Position numbers and translations under genes: made by a program. A stretch of DNA of 64,000 bases from an uncultured Planctomycetaceae bacterium (GTDB taxonomy: Bacteria > Planctomycetota > Planctomycetia > Pirellulales > Thermoguttaceae), in NCBI GenBank assembly GCA_946408825.1, contig CAMJTU010000005.1:1-64000 (forward strand), read 5' to 3'. The notes under the pieces were generated by a model. That model was not told where the DNA came from, ran no database searches, and worked only from the letters and a program-made list of their open reading frames with translations. Positions 1 through 9,381 of this stretch are shown here, piece after piece; positions within the stretch are counted from its first letter, which is position 1, and the number at the start of each line of letters is the position of its first letter.

Positions 1-20
1 GTCTTGACGATCATCGACTT

Positions 21-1328
21 TTAGGTGGGAAAGTGCAAGACGATGGAATCTCTGTAAAAATCGGGGTCGATCTTCGGCGGCTCGGCGGGTTCGTCCTCCT
101 CTTCCGGAACGCCCTCCAACGGTTGATCCGCCTCGATTTCCCGCGTGACGCATAGGACTTTGACGCAGACCTCGTCCGCGTCCCGCGGCGCTTGTTGGCA
201 AAGGGCGAATAGGGTAAAGCCGGGCGCGCCGAAATCGCGCAAACGCCGATCGACCCTCTCGACATAATAACGCGTCGCGATCGACGACCACACGTTGCGG
301 ATAAAATTCTCGTCTTTAGAAAGGAACGTAAAGTCGATTGAATCGCCGTCTTTTGCGTTTTGTAAAATCGACGCGCGAGCCTTGAAGAGGCCCCAGTAGC
401 GCAAGTTCCCTACGAGACGGGGGAGCGTCTCGCTCGTCCAATACCCGCTATAGAGCCAAGGAGATCCCGCTTGGAATTTGTAGTTCTGAGCAAGCGCGAG
501 AAGCGTTCCGCAAGTTACGAGCTGGGAGCCGTACTCGTTGAGATGAAAACCGTCGCTCGTCGTTGAAATTTCCTCGTCGTTGAACCGCGCCGATCGGCTC
601 GCCTTGGCGTAAAGAATACCGTATCCGAGAGTTTCGCAGTTCTTAGCCTTCATCGCCTTGCCCGTTTCCTGCTGGACAAAGTAAACGGCGTCGGCGATCT
701 TGCCGGGATAGACGGGGCGGTTTTCCCAAATCTGATTCGAGGAAACGACGCGGCATCCGGGGACGCGTTTCTGCAGGTCGTCGACGAGCCCCGCGACGTT
801 TTCCCTCAGTTGCGCGGCGACGTCGACGATTTTCAAGCCCTCAGCCGCGTCCTTCCCCAGAGACGCGTAGCCGAGCGCGTTCGAATTGGGGCTGAAATCG
901 AACGTTTGGAACGTCGGTTTGCGCGCGTCGTTGAACCCGAGGAAGAGGACGATCAGATCCGCGCCCTTATCGAGTTCGTCCTTGATAAAGACGCCGTCGA
1001 CGTCGGTCGGCTCGTTTTTGCTATAGGAGTCGGCGATTAACGCGCGCCAGTCTGCGAAGGTCGCGCCCCTCTTGCCGAGCGGAACGATCTCGACGTCGAG
1101 TTCCGCTTCCGCCATGACCTTGCGCAACTCGTTCGTGAAGCCGTAAGGTTGAAGCGCCGAATCGACGACGGTTTCGTCGCCGATCAGGAGAACGCGTTGG
1201 GGCGCGATCTTCGACTCGTCTTGAACGGACCGACCGGAGCGGATCAGCGTCGCGGACGCGGCGTCGACGAAAAGCGCGAGCGTCGCGACGATCGCGCTAA
1301 CGAATAAAGCGAACTTAAAAGCCTTCAT
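21..1328 (-). CDS. Secreted SGNH/GDSL-hydrolase-like protein without nucleophile serine
   Basis: This 435-residue protein starts with a signal peptide (hydrophobic residues about 6-24, ending near DAASA). It then follows the SGNH esterase pattern: a block-I-like segment RVLLIGDETVVDS near residues 46-58, a block-III-like FLGFNDA, and a block-V-like DGFHLNEYG that keeps the Asp-x-x-His pair. The nucleophile serine of the GDS motif is replaced by Glu (GDE), so ordinary esterase chemistry is doubtful unless another serine takes over. It is a paralogue of the next upstream gene on the same strand (3431-1458) and lies 129 bp from it, so the two may be cotranscribed after the macroglobulin-like gene. 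The C-terminus is acidic and proline-rich (EEEDEPAEPPK). Fold assignment is fairly confident; substrate is unknown. Confidence 0.75.
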   Translation of the reverse strand: MKAFKFALFVSAIVATLALFVDAASATLIRSGRSVQDESKIAPQRVLLIGDETVVDSALQPYGFTNELRKVMAEAELDVEIVPLGKRGATFADWRALIADSYSKNEPTDVDGVFIKDELDKGADLIVLFLGFNDARKPTFQTFDFSPNSNALGYASLGKDAAEGLKIVDVAAQLRENVAGLVDDLQKRVPGCRVVSSNQIWENRPVYPGKIADAVYFVQQETGKAMKAKNCETLGYGILYAKASRSARFNDEEISTTSDGFHLNEYGSQLVTCGTLLALAQNYKFQAGSPWLYSGYWTSETLPRLVGNLRYWGLFKARASILQNAKDGDSIDFTFLSKDENFIRNVWSSIATRYYVERVDRRLRDFGAPGFTLFALCQQAPRDADEVCVKVLCVTREIEADQPLEGVPEEEDEPAEPPKIDPDFYRDSIVLHFPT

Positions 1329-1457
1329 ATGTTACTCCTGATGCGTTACTCCGGACGACGCAACGTTCCAATCATGACGGAACGCGTTAACGCTTGACGT
1401 CTCTACGTCGTCGCCGTCGTCTGGGACTTCCTATCTAAGCTAAACTCAAAGCAGACG

Positions 1458-3431
1458 TTATCGTTCCAATCGATCTTCCAGCGAACGTCCTTCTTCGTCG
1501 AGAAGGGTGAAGCCGACGATCCAGTCCCATTGGGTTCGGTCGACGCGGGCGACCAGAATATTGCGCCCCTCTTTAACGCGCGTCGGGACGGCGACTTCGC
1601 GCTTTTCGGGGTCGTCGACGTCGAGTTCTCCGAAGAAAACGGATTTGCCGTTGAGGTAGACGCGCTCGACGACATGCGTTTTGCGTCCTCCGACGCCGAG
1701 CTTGAGCGTCGCCGCCTGATCTTTGGGACTCTCGAAGACGCGGACGACGTAGGCGCCGGCGAAGGGGTCGTTCGTCGTGTTTGACGCCAAGTTGAACCAG
1801 TTCGAGTCGGGGTCCGGCCCGTCGTAAGGGCATGAGGCGAGGGGCGACGAAATCGACGACGCGGTCTGCCATACGTCCGCGGGATTGGGCGTTTCGAACT
1901 GATACGAGCCGTCCGAATCGTCGCGGCGCGGGAAGTAAAGCCAGCGATCGAACGCGCCCGAGCCCATGCCGCCTTCTTGACGGTTCCATGTCGCCGGATT
2001 ATGACCGGCAAGCGCCGCGTAGTCGACGCTCGTAATCGCTTTCTCTTCGGGGAAGTCGTCCAAACCGGAAAACTCCTTTTCCAAGGGGAAGACCCCGGAG
2101 ACCGCGCATTTTCCCGATGGGAAGAAGCGAACCGATTTCCGAACGGAGCCTATGGCGATCGCGATTTCGGCGGGGAAATCTTCCGGTTTTCCGTAAAAAA
2201 TCAAATGATAATTTCCGCGCTTCACGCCGTTTTTGTCGGAGAACTCCTTCGTGTGATAGCGATCATATCCGCTGAATTGAAGATTCCCGCAAGCGACGAT
2301 TTCAATTTTGGGCGTCTGACTGACGCGGAATTGTCCTGGATCGACGCCGTAACCGTCGGGGTTTTTCAGGGGCTGATCCGCTTTGATTCCCCGTGTGAAA
2401 CATCGGAGTTCGATGTAATACTTGTCTACGGCGCCCTCGTCGTTCTCAGAAAAAGGTCGGAATTCGGCGGACAGGGTAAAGCCGGGCGATCGGAAATCTC
2501 GGAGCCGTCGATCGACTCTGTTTTCGTAATATCGCCGCGCGATTTCTTCCCATTCGTCGAAGGGCGGGTCGGGCGCGATTTTTTCGGCGACGTCGTCCCA
2601 GTACGCGTTCCTCGCGCGCTTCGACGCGTCGCTAAAGGTTCGATCCGGATCGAGCGCGAGGAGCGTCGCCCACGCCATGAGCTGCGAGCCGTATTCGTTG
2701 AAGGGAAAACCGTCCTTTGCGAGTCGAATTTCCTCGTCGCTGAACCGCGCGGCGTCGACGGCGTCGCGAAAAATTTGATCGTTGACGATACGGTCGCACT
2801 CTTCTTGCGTCGCCAAACCGATCTGATTGCGAACGAAACTCAGCGCGCTCGAGCCCCAATAGGAATGGTTTTCCGCGTATAAGTCCGCGACGACGACGCG
2901 ACAGCCGGGAAGGCGCTTTTTCAGGTCGTCGACGAGCCCCGAGACGTCGTTTCGGAACGGCTCGCCGACTCTGTTCGCCCACTGACGGGCCGCCGAGGAG
3001 AGCGTCGCCGAGTGATTGCCGATTTGAAAGTACAAGCGCCAATCGAATCCCCGAAAGGTCGGTTTGAGCGCGTCGTTGATCCCGAGGAAGAGAACGACGA
3101 CGTCCGCGCCTTTGTCAAGCTCGTCTTTGACGAAGACGCCGTCGACGTCGGTCGGCTCGTTCTTCTCGCGGGAGTCGGCGATCAGCGCGCGCCAATCGGC
3201 GAAGGTCGCGTCCCTCTTGCCGAGCGGGACGAACTCGACGTCGCGCCCCTCGTCCGCCATGACGTTGCGCAGCTCGTTCGTAAAGCCGTAAGGTTCGACC
3301 GCCGAATCGACGACGGTCTCGTCCCCGATCAGCAGAACGCGTTGAGCGGCGCCGGCGTCGTCGACCCGCGCGACGAGCGCGGCGAGGAGGACGGCGAGGC
3401 ATACGGCGAATCGAACGGTTTTCATCATCAT
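1458..3431 (-). CDS. Secreted SGNH-hydrolase-like protein with C-terminal beta-sandwich-like domain
   Basis: This 657-residue paralogue of the neighbouring 435-residue protein has a signal peptide (residues 1-29, ending DDAGAA). It shares the segment RVLLIGDETVVDS and the GxND block (FLGINDALKP). Its block-V region reads DGFPFNEYG: the catalytic His is Pro, and the nucleophile is again Glu. Both catalytic positions are therefore lost, and it is probably a binding or structural pseudo-enzyme. The last ~200 residues look like the galactose-binding-type domain attached to many secreted hydrolases (LNGKSVFFGELDVDD, then KEGRNILVARVD). It starts 58 bp after the macroglobulin-like gene ending at 3490, so an operon link with cassette 1 is plausible. 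ATG with a leading MMM repeat; the exact Met is uncertain by one or two codons. Confidence 0.72.
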   Translation of the reverse strand: MMMKTVRFAVCLAVLLAALVARVDDAGAAQRVLLIGDETVVDSAVEPYGFTNELRNVMADEGRDVEFVPLGKRDATFADWRALIADSREKNEPTDVDGVFVKDELDKGADVVVLFLGINDALKPTFRGFDWRLYFQIGNHSATLSSAARQWANRVGEPFRNDVSGLVDDLKKRLPGCRVVVADLYAENHSYWGSSALSFVRNQIGLATQEECDRIVNDQIFRDAVDAARFSDEEIRLAKDGFPFNEYGSQLMAWATLLALDPDRTFSDASKRARNAYWDDVAEKIAPDPPFDEWEEIARRYYENRVDRRLRDFRSPGFTLSAEFRPFSENDEGAVDKYYIELRCFTRGIKADQPLKNPDGYGVDPGQFRVSQTPKIEIVACGNLQFSGYDRYHTKEFSDKNGVKRGNYHLIFYGKPEDFPAEIAIAIGSVRKSVRFFPSGKCAVSGVFPLEKEFSGLDDFPEEKAITSVDYAALAGHNPATWNRQEGGMGSGAFDRWLYFPRRDDSDGSYQFETPNPADVWQTASSISSPLASCPYDGPDPDSNWFNLASNTTNDPFAGAYVVRVFESPKDQAATLKLGVGGRKTHVVERVYLNGKSVFFGELDVDDPEKREVAVPTRVKEGRNILVARVDRTQWDWIVGFTLLDEEGRSLEDRLER

Positions 3432-3489
3432 ATCGCAAGCTCTCTTTCTGGGAGTTGGGAAACGCGCGCGGCGTTTGAGCGTCGCCGGG

Positions 3490-6400
3490 CTACTCGACGA
3501 TCAGCGTCTGTTCCGCGAAGGAGGAGGCGCCCTTCTCGATATCGAACGCTCTGAAGACGAGCCGATAGGTTCCGGGCGTCTTCGGCGCGTCGAACTCGAA
3601 GGAGACGGCGTCGGTTCGTTCGGAGACGGTCGCTTCCTTGACGAACGAGTCGTAGCTCGCCTCCTCCGGGATATCCGGCGTTTCTCGCACGAGGAACTCG
3701 ACGGGGCGGGTTCCGAAGGGATCGTCGTTCGGATTGTCGACGAAGGGGTGGCGTTTGCGCGGGAGCCGCGCGGGCGGGGCGACGAAATCGTCGTAAATCC
3801 AGTTCCCCTCCTTGCGCGCCGTTTCGTTGTCGCGGTTCGGGATAAACCCGTAGGGGCTCATGACGGGCGGGGAGGCGAGTTCGTAGCGCGCGAGGAGCCG
3901 ATTCTCGAAGCGGGTCGCCGCGACGTAGGACTTGTAGCCGTCCTCGGGGACGACGGCGAGGCGTTCGTCGTAAAGCGCGAGCGTCGCGCGTCCGGCGAAG
4001 AGGGCGCCGTCGTCTTCCGTTCGGGCGAACGTCGCGTTGAGGCGCGTCGCTTCGCCCGCCTTGACCTTCTTGGGCGCGTCGAGGGAGACGGCGCGTTCGG
4101 CGGAGACATTCTGAACGCCGACGAGATAGAAGGCGGTCTCCGCCTTGTCGCCGCCGACGACGGTAACGACGAGCGTGAAGCAGGGCGCGTCGTTCTTGTC
4201 GAAGGGACAGCGCCAGACGGCGTTTCCTTCGCGGAGTTCGACCGTCTCCGGGTCGGTCTTCGTGCCGTTTCTTCCGATCTTGTAGAAGGACGCGACGGCG
4301 TTTCGTTTGTTCGAGGAGCTAACGACGATCTGCGCCTCTTCGTCCTTTACATAACAGATCGGTTTGTTGAACGTAACTTCAAACGAAGGCTTGACGTTCG
4401 TCTCTTTAACGGCGTTTCTTTCGCGCTCCCGCTTCGCCAATTCCGCGAAATACGCCTTCTTCGCGGCTTCTTCCGCCTTCTTTTGGCGAGTCGCTTCGTC
4501 GTCGTCGGGGCGTTCGGAGACGAAGATCGTCGAGTTGGAGGACGCCATGAAGATAGGTTCGTCGGGATCGCGATCCTCTTCGCCGACGGGGCAGAAGAAG
4601 ACGAGGTCGTCTTTATCGGCGTTTTTCCCGCAGGTGAAGCGATATTCGCCGCGCTCCGCGTCTTCTGGAATCTGGAACGAGCCGGAGAAAGCGCCCGTCT
4701 CGTCGCAGACGACGTTGAAATCGGCGACGGGCGGTCTTTTCACAATCGGTCCGCCGCGAGGATTTCCCTTATAGGAGACGACAACGCGCCTAGGAACTTT
4801 CGGATCGAACGTATTAAAGCCAGGTTGCGGGACGATTTGCGCGGAGAACTCGACCGTTTCGCCCGGCGCGTAGATCGGGCGGTCCGTCGACAGAACGAGT
4901 TTTTCGCCGAAGCCGACCCGAGGCGTAAACTTATAGATCGCCTTCGGAATCCTTGACTCTAGGGAGTCGAAAACGCTCGCGGATCGGTCGCTTTCGTCCG
5001 CCGCCTCGTCTTGGACGAACGCGAGGAGCCGGAAGAAACCGCCGGTATTCTGGGGCGTGACGAACGCGCCGTTCTCGTCCGTCTTGACCGTCGTCGTCTT
5101 CGAGTCGTGGCTCGGCGTCGCGCCCGTATAGGCGGCGAAAAGCTCGACGTCGCGATTGGCGAGCGGTTTGCCCGTCTGAAGGTCGCTCACGACGACGCGG
5201 TCGCCCTGAACGTCGTCGCCGGAGACGCGCCCCGTTTGATAATCGAACGCGTAGCGATTGACGAACGCGAGCGCGTAAGCGCCGATTTCTTCGTTATCCG
5301 CGTCGGCGACTCGAATTAGGTACGCGCCGGGCTTCTCCATCGCGAAAGTCAGGCGCGTCCGCGACGTTACGCCGACCTGACCGCCGCTGAGGACGGCGGC
5401 GTCGGTCGAGGCGCGCGCTTCCTTCGCGAAGGAGGAGATTTCCTCGCCTCGCTCGAGTTTTTCCCTCACGCTTTCGCAAACAAAATCGGCGAAGAAGAGA
5501 TCTTGATTTCGGTAGAAGCCCGGTTCCATCGCGCGCGCAATGAAAGGCGCAAGGTCGAGCTGGTAGAAGGTCGTCTTCAGGTTGCGCGCCTTTCTCGAAA
5601 CGACGCCAAGCGTCACGCTCATCCCGTCGACGCGGGTATCCTTGGCGTCGACGTCGACCTCGCCCGGTTCGTCAAGTTTCTTGAGGACATAATAAGGCCA
5701 GTAGGGATTCTCGCGGAATTCCTCAGGGATATATCCTAAAGCGCGAATCTTATTTTCATCCTTCTCGTAGGTCTTCGCCGTCTTCGCGCGGTTCCAGTAT
5801 TCGACCGCCAGATCGTATTTTCCGCGAAGCTGATATTCCGTCGCGAGAGCGCTGAGCGCCTTGTAGTTTTCTTCTTGCTCTAGCGAACGCTTAAGTATCG
5901 CGATGAAATTTTCTGAAGGGGCGAGCTTTCGGCGCTTCGGCTGGAATAGTTCCGAGGCTTCGCCCGATAACTGCGCAGTATGCACCAATTGGGGATTCGG
6001 ACGGGGGTAGACGATCGTTTCGTCGTCGCCGAGGGTTGGAACTTCGTCGATCGCGGCGGCGAGACGCTTCGTTTCCGAGACGACCCTCGTCGGAAGCGCT
6101 TCTGGCGAAACTCCCTCAAAGGGAGCGTTTAATAAGGCTCGCAAGATTTTCGACTGATGGAGGACGCCCCCGACGCCGAGCCGATCTTGCAGCCTAGAGC
6201 CGAGAATCGCGAGAAAGCGCGCGAAACTGTATTCGCCGGTTTGCAGATCCCGGTCGGCGTCGAGCAGAAGCTCCGCGTAGGCGTAAAGTTCGCCGTCGTT
6301 TTCGGCGTTTTCGAAGAACGGACAAAGATTCGAAGGCAATGGAACGTCGTTCCACTTCATCACGGGAGACGCGTAGGGCTGGTCGGCTTTGCGGAAGGGA

Positions 6401-7608
6401 GGAAGGGCGTCGAGGTCGGTCTTCGCGTTAAGGTCGGCGGAGAACTCTTCATCGAATTTGCCGTACAAAGCGCTGAAGAACGCCCCGAAGTATGAGGACG
6501 GCGAGATCGTCTTGTCGGCGGTTTTCGGGGTCGTTCCTTCGGCGTCGATCGCTTTGACGAGATTCTTTGAGAGCGCCCTTAGGACGAGAACGCGGTCGCG
6601 CTCTTCGGAGTAAAGCGTTCCTTCCAACTGCGCGTTCTTCGGATAGAAGACGCGTCTTGGCGCGTCGTCGGGGGCGTCGCCGGGCTTGAACGTCTTAGGA
6701 AGCCCTTCCCAGATCGTCTTGGCGTAGACGAGGGAGACCTCCCACGAGTCGGGGCGCGCTTCCCGCGCGGCGTCGATCAGTTTCTCAATGACGTCGGGCG
6801 CAAACTGCGTATCCGGCTCGACGAGTTTTAACGGGTCGATTCCCGGCGCAGGAAGGAGTTTCATGCGATAAAGGCGCCCCAACGAACTGAGCGTCGCGAC
6901 GGTCTCGTTCAAAACTCGGGCGTACGCAAGGTCGTCCATACGGTCGCCGAAGCGTTCGAGGAGGCAGTAGAGGACGGGGAGGGAGCCGATCGGCGGCCAG
7001 TCGCGAACTTCGTCGAGGACGTCCGTCGGCGAATGGTTTTCCAGCGCGGCGGCGATTCCCGGCTGGATTTCGTCGAGGGACGCGCGCGCCATGTTGTCGG
7101 CGAGTTTGACGCCGAAGAGGAGCCGCCCGGTCATCGGGGCGGACGAGTCGCCCGCGAAAACGTCGAGACGCGCGCGCAAGGCGCGGTTCTTCAGCGCGAC
7201 GTCCTCTTCCGAAAGGTCGAACGCCTGCGCGACGGTCTTGATTTCGTCGGCGTTAAGGTCGCGACGGGGCGCTTCCAGCGCCGGATCGACGAACGTTTTA
7301 AGCGCGGCGACTTGCTCTTGGGTCAGACGTCCTTCTTCCCCGACGTAGGGTCGTTCTTCCTCGGAATACTTACGCGCCTCGGGTTCTTTCCCGAGCGCCG
7401 CGAAGAGCTTCGCGGCGGCGTCGCGAACGGTCTGGGCGAATTCTTCGCGCGTTTTTTCGGACGTTTGCTCGAAGACGTCGCGTTCTTCCGGGCTCATGGC
7501 GGCGAGCGCCAGCCGGCGCGCTTCCTCGTATTGAGCGGACGCGGGCGCGGGGAGCGTTAAGCAGAAGAGAACGGCGCAAACAACCGCGATTCTAAACGTT
7601 TTTGTCAT
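3490..7608 (-). CDS. Secreted macroglobulin-like protein (cassette 1)
   Basis: This 1372-residue protein has a signal peptide (residues 1-25, ending PAPASA). A long alpha-helical, TPR-like region runs to roughly residue 620 (for example YKALSALATEYQLRGKYDLA). Ig/MG-like domains follow, including a clear MG2-type segment near residue 900: LSTDRPIYAPGETVEFSAQ. The C-terminus resembles the alpha-2-macroglobulin domain that normally precedes the thioester domain (ending TPGTYRLVFRAFD). The protein stops there: no GCGEQ-type thioester motif and no receptor domain were seen. It is paralogous to the 1086-residue protein at 14667-17927, with matching C-termini (FEFDAPKTPGTYR). In this cassette a 354-bp gap separates it from the upstream membrane protein, against 61 bp in cassette 2. 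A role in envelope protection or protein capture is inference only. Confidence 0.72.
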   Translation of the reverse strand: MTKTFRIAVVCAVLFCLTLPAPASAQYEEARRLALAAMSPEERDVFEQTSEKTREEFAQTVRDAAAKLFAALGKEPEARKYSEEERPYVGEEGRLTQEQVAALKTFVDPALEAPRRDLNADEIKTVAQAFDLSEEDVALKNRALRARLDVFAGDSSAPMTGRLLFGVKLADNMARASLDEIQPGIAAALENHSPTDVLDEVRDWPPIGSLPVLYCLLERFGDRMDDLAYARVLNETVATLSSLGRLYRMKLLPAPGIDPLKLVEPDTQFAPDVIEKLIDAAREARPDSWEVSLVYAKTIWEGLPKTFKPGDAPDDAPRRVFYPKNAQLEGTLYSEERDRVLVLRALSKNLVKAIDAEGTTPKTADKTISPSSYFGAFFSALYGKFDEEFSADLNAKTDLDALPPFRKADQPYASPVMKWNDVPLPSNLCPFFENAENDGELYAYAELLLDADRDLQTGEYSFARFLAILGSRLQDRLGVGGVLHQSKILRALLNAPFEGVSPEALPTRVVSETKRLAAAIDEVPTLGDDETIVYPRPNPQLVHTAQLSGEASELFQPKRRKLAPSENFIAILKRSLEQEENYKALSALATEYQLRGKYDLAVEYWNRAKTAKTYEKDENKIRALGYIPEEFRENPYWPYYVLKKLDEPGEVDVDAKDTRVDGMSVTLGVVSRKARNLKTTFYQLDLAPFIARAMEPGFYRNQDLFFADFVCESVREKLERGEEISSFAKEARASTDAAVLSGGQVGVTSRTRLTFAMEKPGAYLIRVADADNEEIGAYALAFVNRYAFDYQTGRVSGDDVQGDRVVVSDLQTGKPLANRDVELFAAYTGATPSHDSKTTTVKTDENGAFVTPQNTGGFFRLLAFVQDEAADESDRSASVFDSLESRIPKAIYKFTPRVGFGEKLVLSTDRPIYAPGETVEFSAQIVPQPGFNTFDPKVPRRVVVSYKGNPRGGPIVKRPPVADFNVVCDETGAFSGSFQIPEDAERGEYRFTCGKNADKDDLVFFCPVGEEDRDPDEPIFMASSNSTIFVSERPDDDEATRQKKAEEAAKKAYFAELAKRERERNAVKETNVKPSFEVTFNKPICYVKDEEAQIVVSSSNKRNAVASFYKIGRNGTKTDPETVELREGNAVWRCPFDKNDAPCFTLVVTVVGGDKAETAFYLVGVQNVSAERAVSLDAPKKVKAGEATRLNATFARTEDDGALFAGRATLALYDERLAVVPEDGYKSYVAATRFENRLLARYELASPPVMSPYGFIPNRDNETARKEGNWIYDDFVAPPARLPRKRHPFVDNPNDDPFGTRPVEFLVRETPDIPEEASYDSFVKEATVSERTDAVSFEFDAPKTPGTYRLVFRAFDIEKGASSFAEQTLIVE

Positions 7609-7962
7609 GGTTACCTCGATCGACGGACGGGGAATCTAACGGACTCAAACGGCAGGGCCGACGTTAAACGCCGTTTCAGAATCGTCAGACTCCGCTTCGG
7701 CGAAAATCATGTTTGATTCCTATCGCGACGTTCTATCCATAGAGAGTCGCGTCGGGGCGTATTCCCGAAAAAACAAAAAACAAAAATCAAAAAAAGCGAC
7801 CTAGGACGTCTTGGTTTAAAAAGACTCCAAAAACGCGAGTTTTTTACGCGCGAAAATTTCTTAGGAAAACGCGTCGCAACCCGGCAAAACTTGGCGTTTC
7901 AAATCGAATACGCGGCTGTTTTGCCCGCAATTTGCGCAAGAGGATCGACGTCGGCGCCGCTT
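7609..7962. other. Intergenic gap within cassette 1
   Basis: These 354 bp hold no credible gene. On the minus strand they contain several T-runs (7768-7797 and 7814-7850), which could help end transcription of the four upstream genes. No strong -35/-10 pair was found for the gene starting at 7608. The equivalent gap in cassette 2 is only 61 bp, so the extra sequence is specific to this copy. Confidence 0.5.
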
Positions 7963-9336
7963 CTATTGGAGCGCGTCGATATACGCCAAACGCCTCTTAG
8001 AACGCTTCTCCGCGTTCTGGAACGCGTCGCGGAACTTCTTCTTGGCGTCGGAAAGCACGGCTTTTTTCTCGTCGGTATCGGCGGCGCCTTCCAACTCTTT
8101 GAAGAGCCGGTCGAGCCGATCGACGACCTCCGCGTCGTTGTCGGCGTCGAGCGCCCATTGGAGCGACTCGTCGAGCGCGGCGTTTGCGTCCTCGACCGCG
8201 TTGGACTTCGTCGCTTTGGCGGCGCGCGCCTGAAGGAGATAGCCCCCGACGACGTCGCGGATTTCTTCGCGCTCCGACAATCGCTCAAGGCGCTCGATCT
8301 CGCCCGCTTCCGCCAAGACTTTGCACGAGTCGTCTAAGAAGTAATTCGGCGCGGCGTTTCCCGAAATTCCGCCGGGAAGCAGATCGACGGCGGAAAGGCG
8401 GTATTCGTACGCGTCGAACGTCGCGCGTTTGACGTCGTCGCGCAATTTTTGGATCGCCTCGGACGCGTCGTTTGCGGGGACGCGCAGCGCGAGATTCTTA
8501 AGGTCGTTGATTCGCCGCTGATAGAAGTTCGAGAGTTCGTCGCGCGGGACGTCGAGGAGCGCCCTGTCGTAGACGAACTCCTCGCCGGAACTCGTCGGAA
8601 GACTGACTTTTTCCGGTTCATACTCGACGTCAAGCGCTTTGTCGGCGGAGCGTCTTTTGGAACGGTAGAATCCCCGGCGCATCGTTCGCTTCGCTTCGTC
8701 GCCGAGCGCTTTGTCGAACGTCGCGATGGGGTTGACGAAAGAGGCGACGTCTTTCGAGACGATCGCGTCGACCGACTCGCCGTCTTCGATCGCGATCTTT
8801 TCAAGCTCCGGAATGAGGCTTTTGATCAAGTCGTTATCCTTCTGGCGAATCGCGGCGCCGATTTTCGCCTTGAGGAGATACGCGTTGGCGAGATGGACGA
8901 GGCGGAACTGTTCCCGCTCGTCCCAATTCTTCGCCTCAAGCTCCTTTTTGAGAAGCTCGAGATTGGCGACGTCGCCGCCGAGCTGGAAGGTCTGAGCGCA
9001 AATTTCCAGCGATTGATAGCGTTCGGAGAATTCCGCGTCGTCCGCGAGCGCCATGTGGAAGTTGGCGCGCGAGAGCTCCTCGTCGAGACGACGAACCTGT
9101 TCTTCGTCCTCCGGGGCGGCGCCGAGTCGGCCGATCTTCTCCCGAATTTCGGCGCGGCGCTGACGGTAATACTCCGCGTTCCGACCGCCGAGGACCGGCT
9201 CGACCTCGACCGCCGCCGCGGCGCCCTTAGAGAAGGGGAGTCGCGCTCTCAGCCCCGGGGAAACGTACGCCGCGACGCCGATCGCGAAGACAAGCGCGAG
9301 CGTTCCGAGAATATACAAAACGGCTTCTTTTTTCAT
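7963..9336 (-). CDS. Membrane-anchored helical protein (cassette 1)
   Basis: This 457-residue protein has one N-terminal transmembrane segment (about residues 5-26, VLYILGTLALVFAIGVAAY). The rest is a charged, mostly alpha-helical region with many Ala/Glu/Lys/Arg residues, consistent with a TPR-like or coiled-coil ectodomain. No catalytic motif was recognised. It is clearly paralogous to the 495-residue protein at 17989-19476: both end in nearly the same segment (KFRDAFxNAxxRSKRRL, then YIDAL). It lies 45 bp downstream of the ABC permease and is presumably part of that transporter complex at the membrane. Function is not known. The signal-anchor reading is direct; the link to the transporter is inferred from the conserved gene order. 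Confidence 0.75.
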   Translation of the reverse strand: MKKEAVLYILGTLALVFAIGVAAYVSPGLRARLPFSKGAAAAVEVEPVLGGRNAEYYRQRRAEIREKIGRLGAAPEDEEQVRRLDEELSRANFHMALADDAEFSERYQSLEICAQTFQLGGDVANLELLKKELEAKNWDEREQFRLVHLANAYLLKAKIGAAIRQKDNDLIKSLIPELEKIAIEDGESVDAIVSKDVASFVNPIATFDKALGDEAKRTMRRGFYRSKRRSADKALDVEYEPEKVSLPTSSGEEFVYDRALLDVPRDELSNFYQRRINDLKNLALRVPANDASEAIQKLRDDVKRATFDAYEYRLSAVDLLPGGISGNAAPNYFLDDSCKVLAEAGEIERLERLSEREEIRDVVGGYLLQARAAKATKSNAVEDANAALDESLQWALDADNDAEVVDRLDRLFKELEGAADTDEKKAVLSDAKKKFRDAFQNAEKRSKRRLAYIDALQ

Positions 9337-9381
9337 GTCAAAACTCTATGCGTTAGGCGTCGGCTACGACGCGTTTTTTCG

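Noticed and set aside
3475..4956. 493-codon plus-strand frame opposite the macroglobulin-like gene
   Set aside because: Arg/Glu/Val-rich antisense composition with no domain or ribosome site; explained by codon bias on the real strand.
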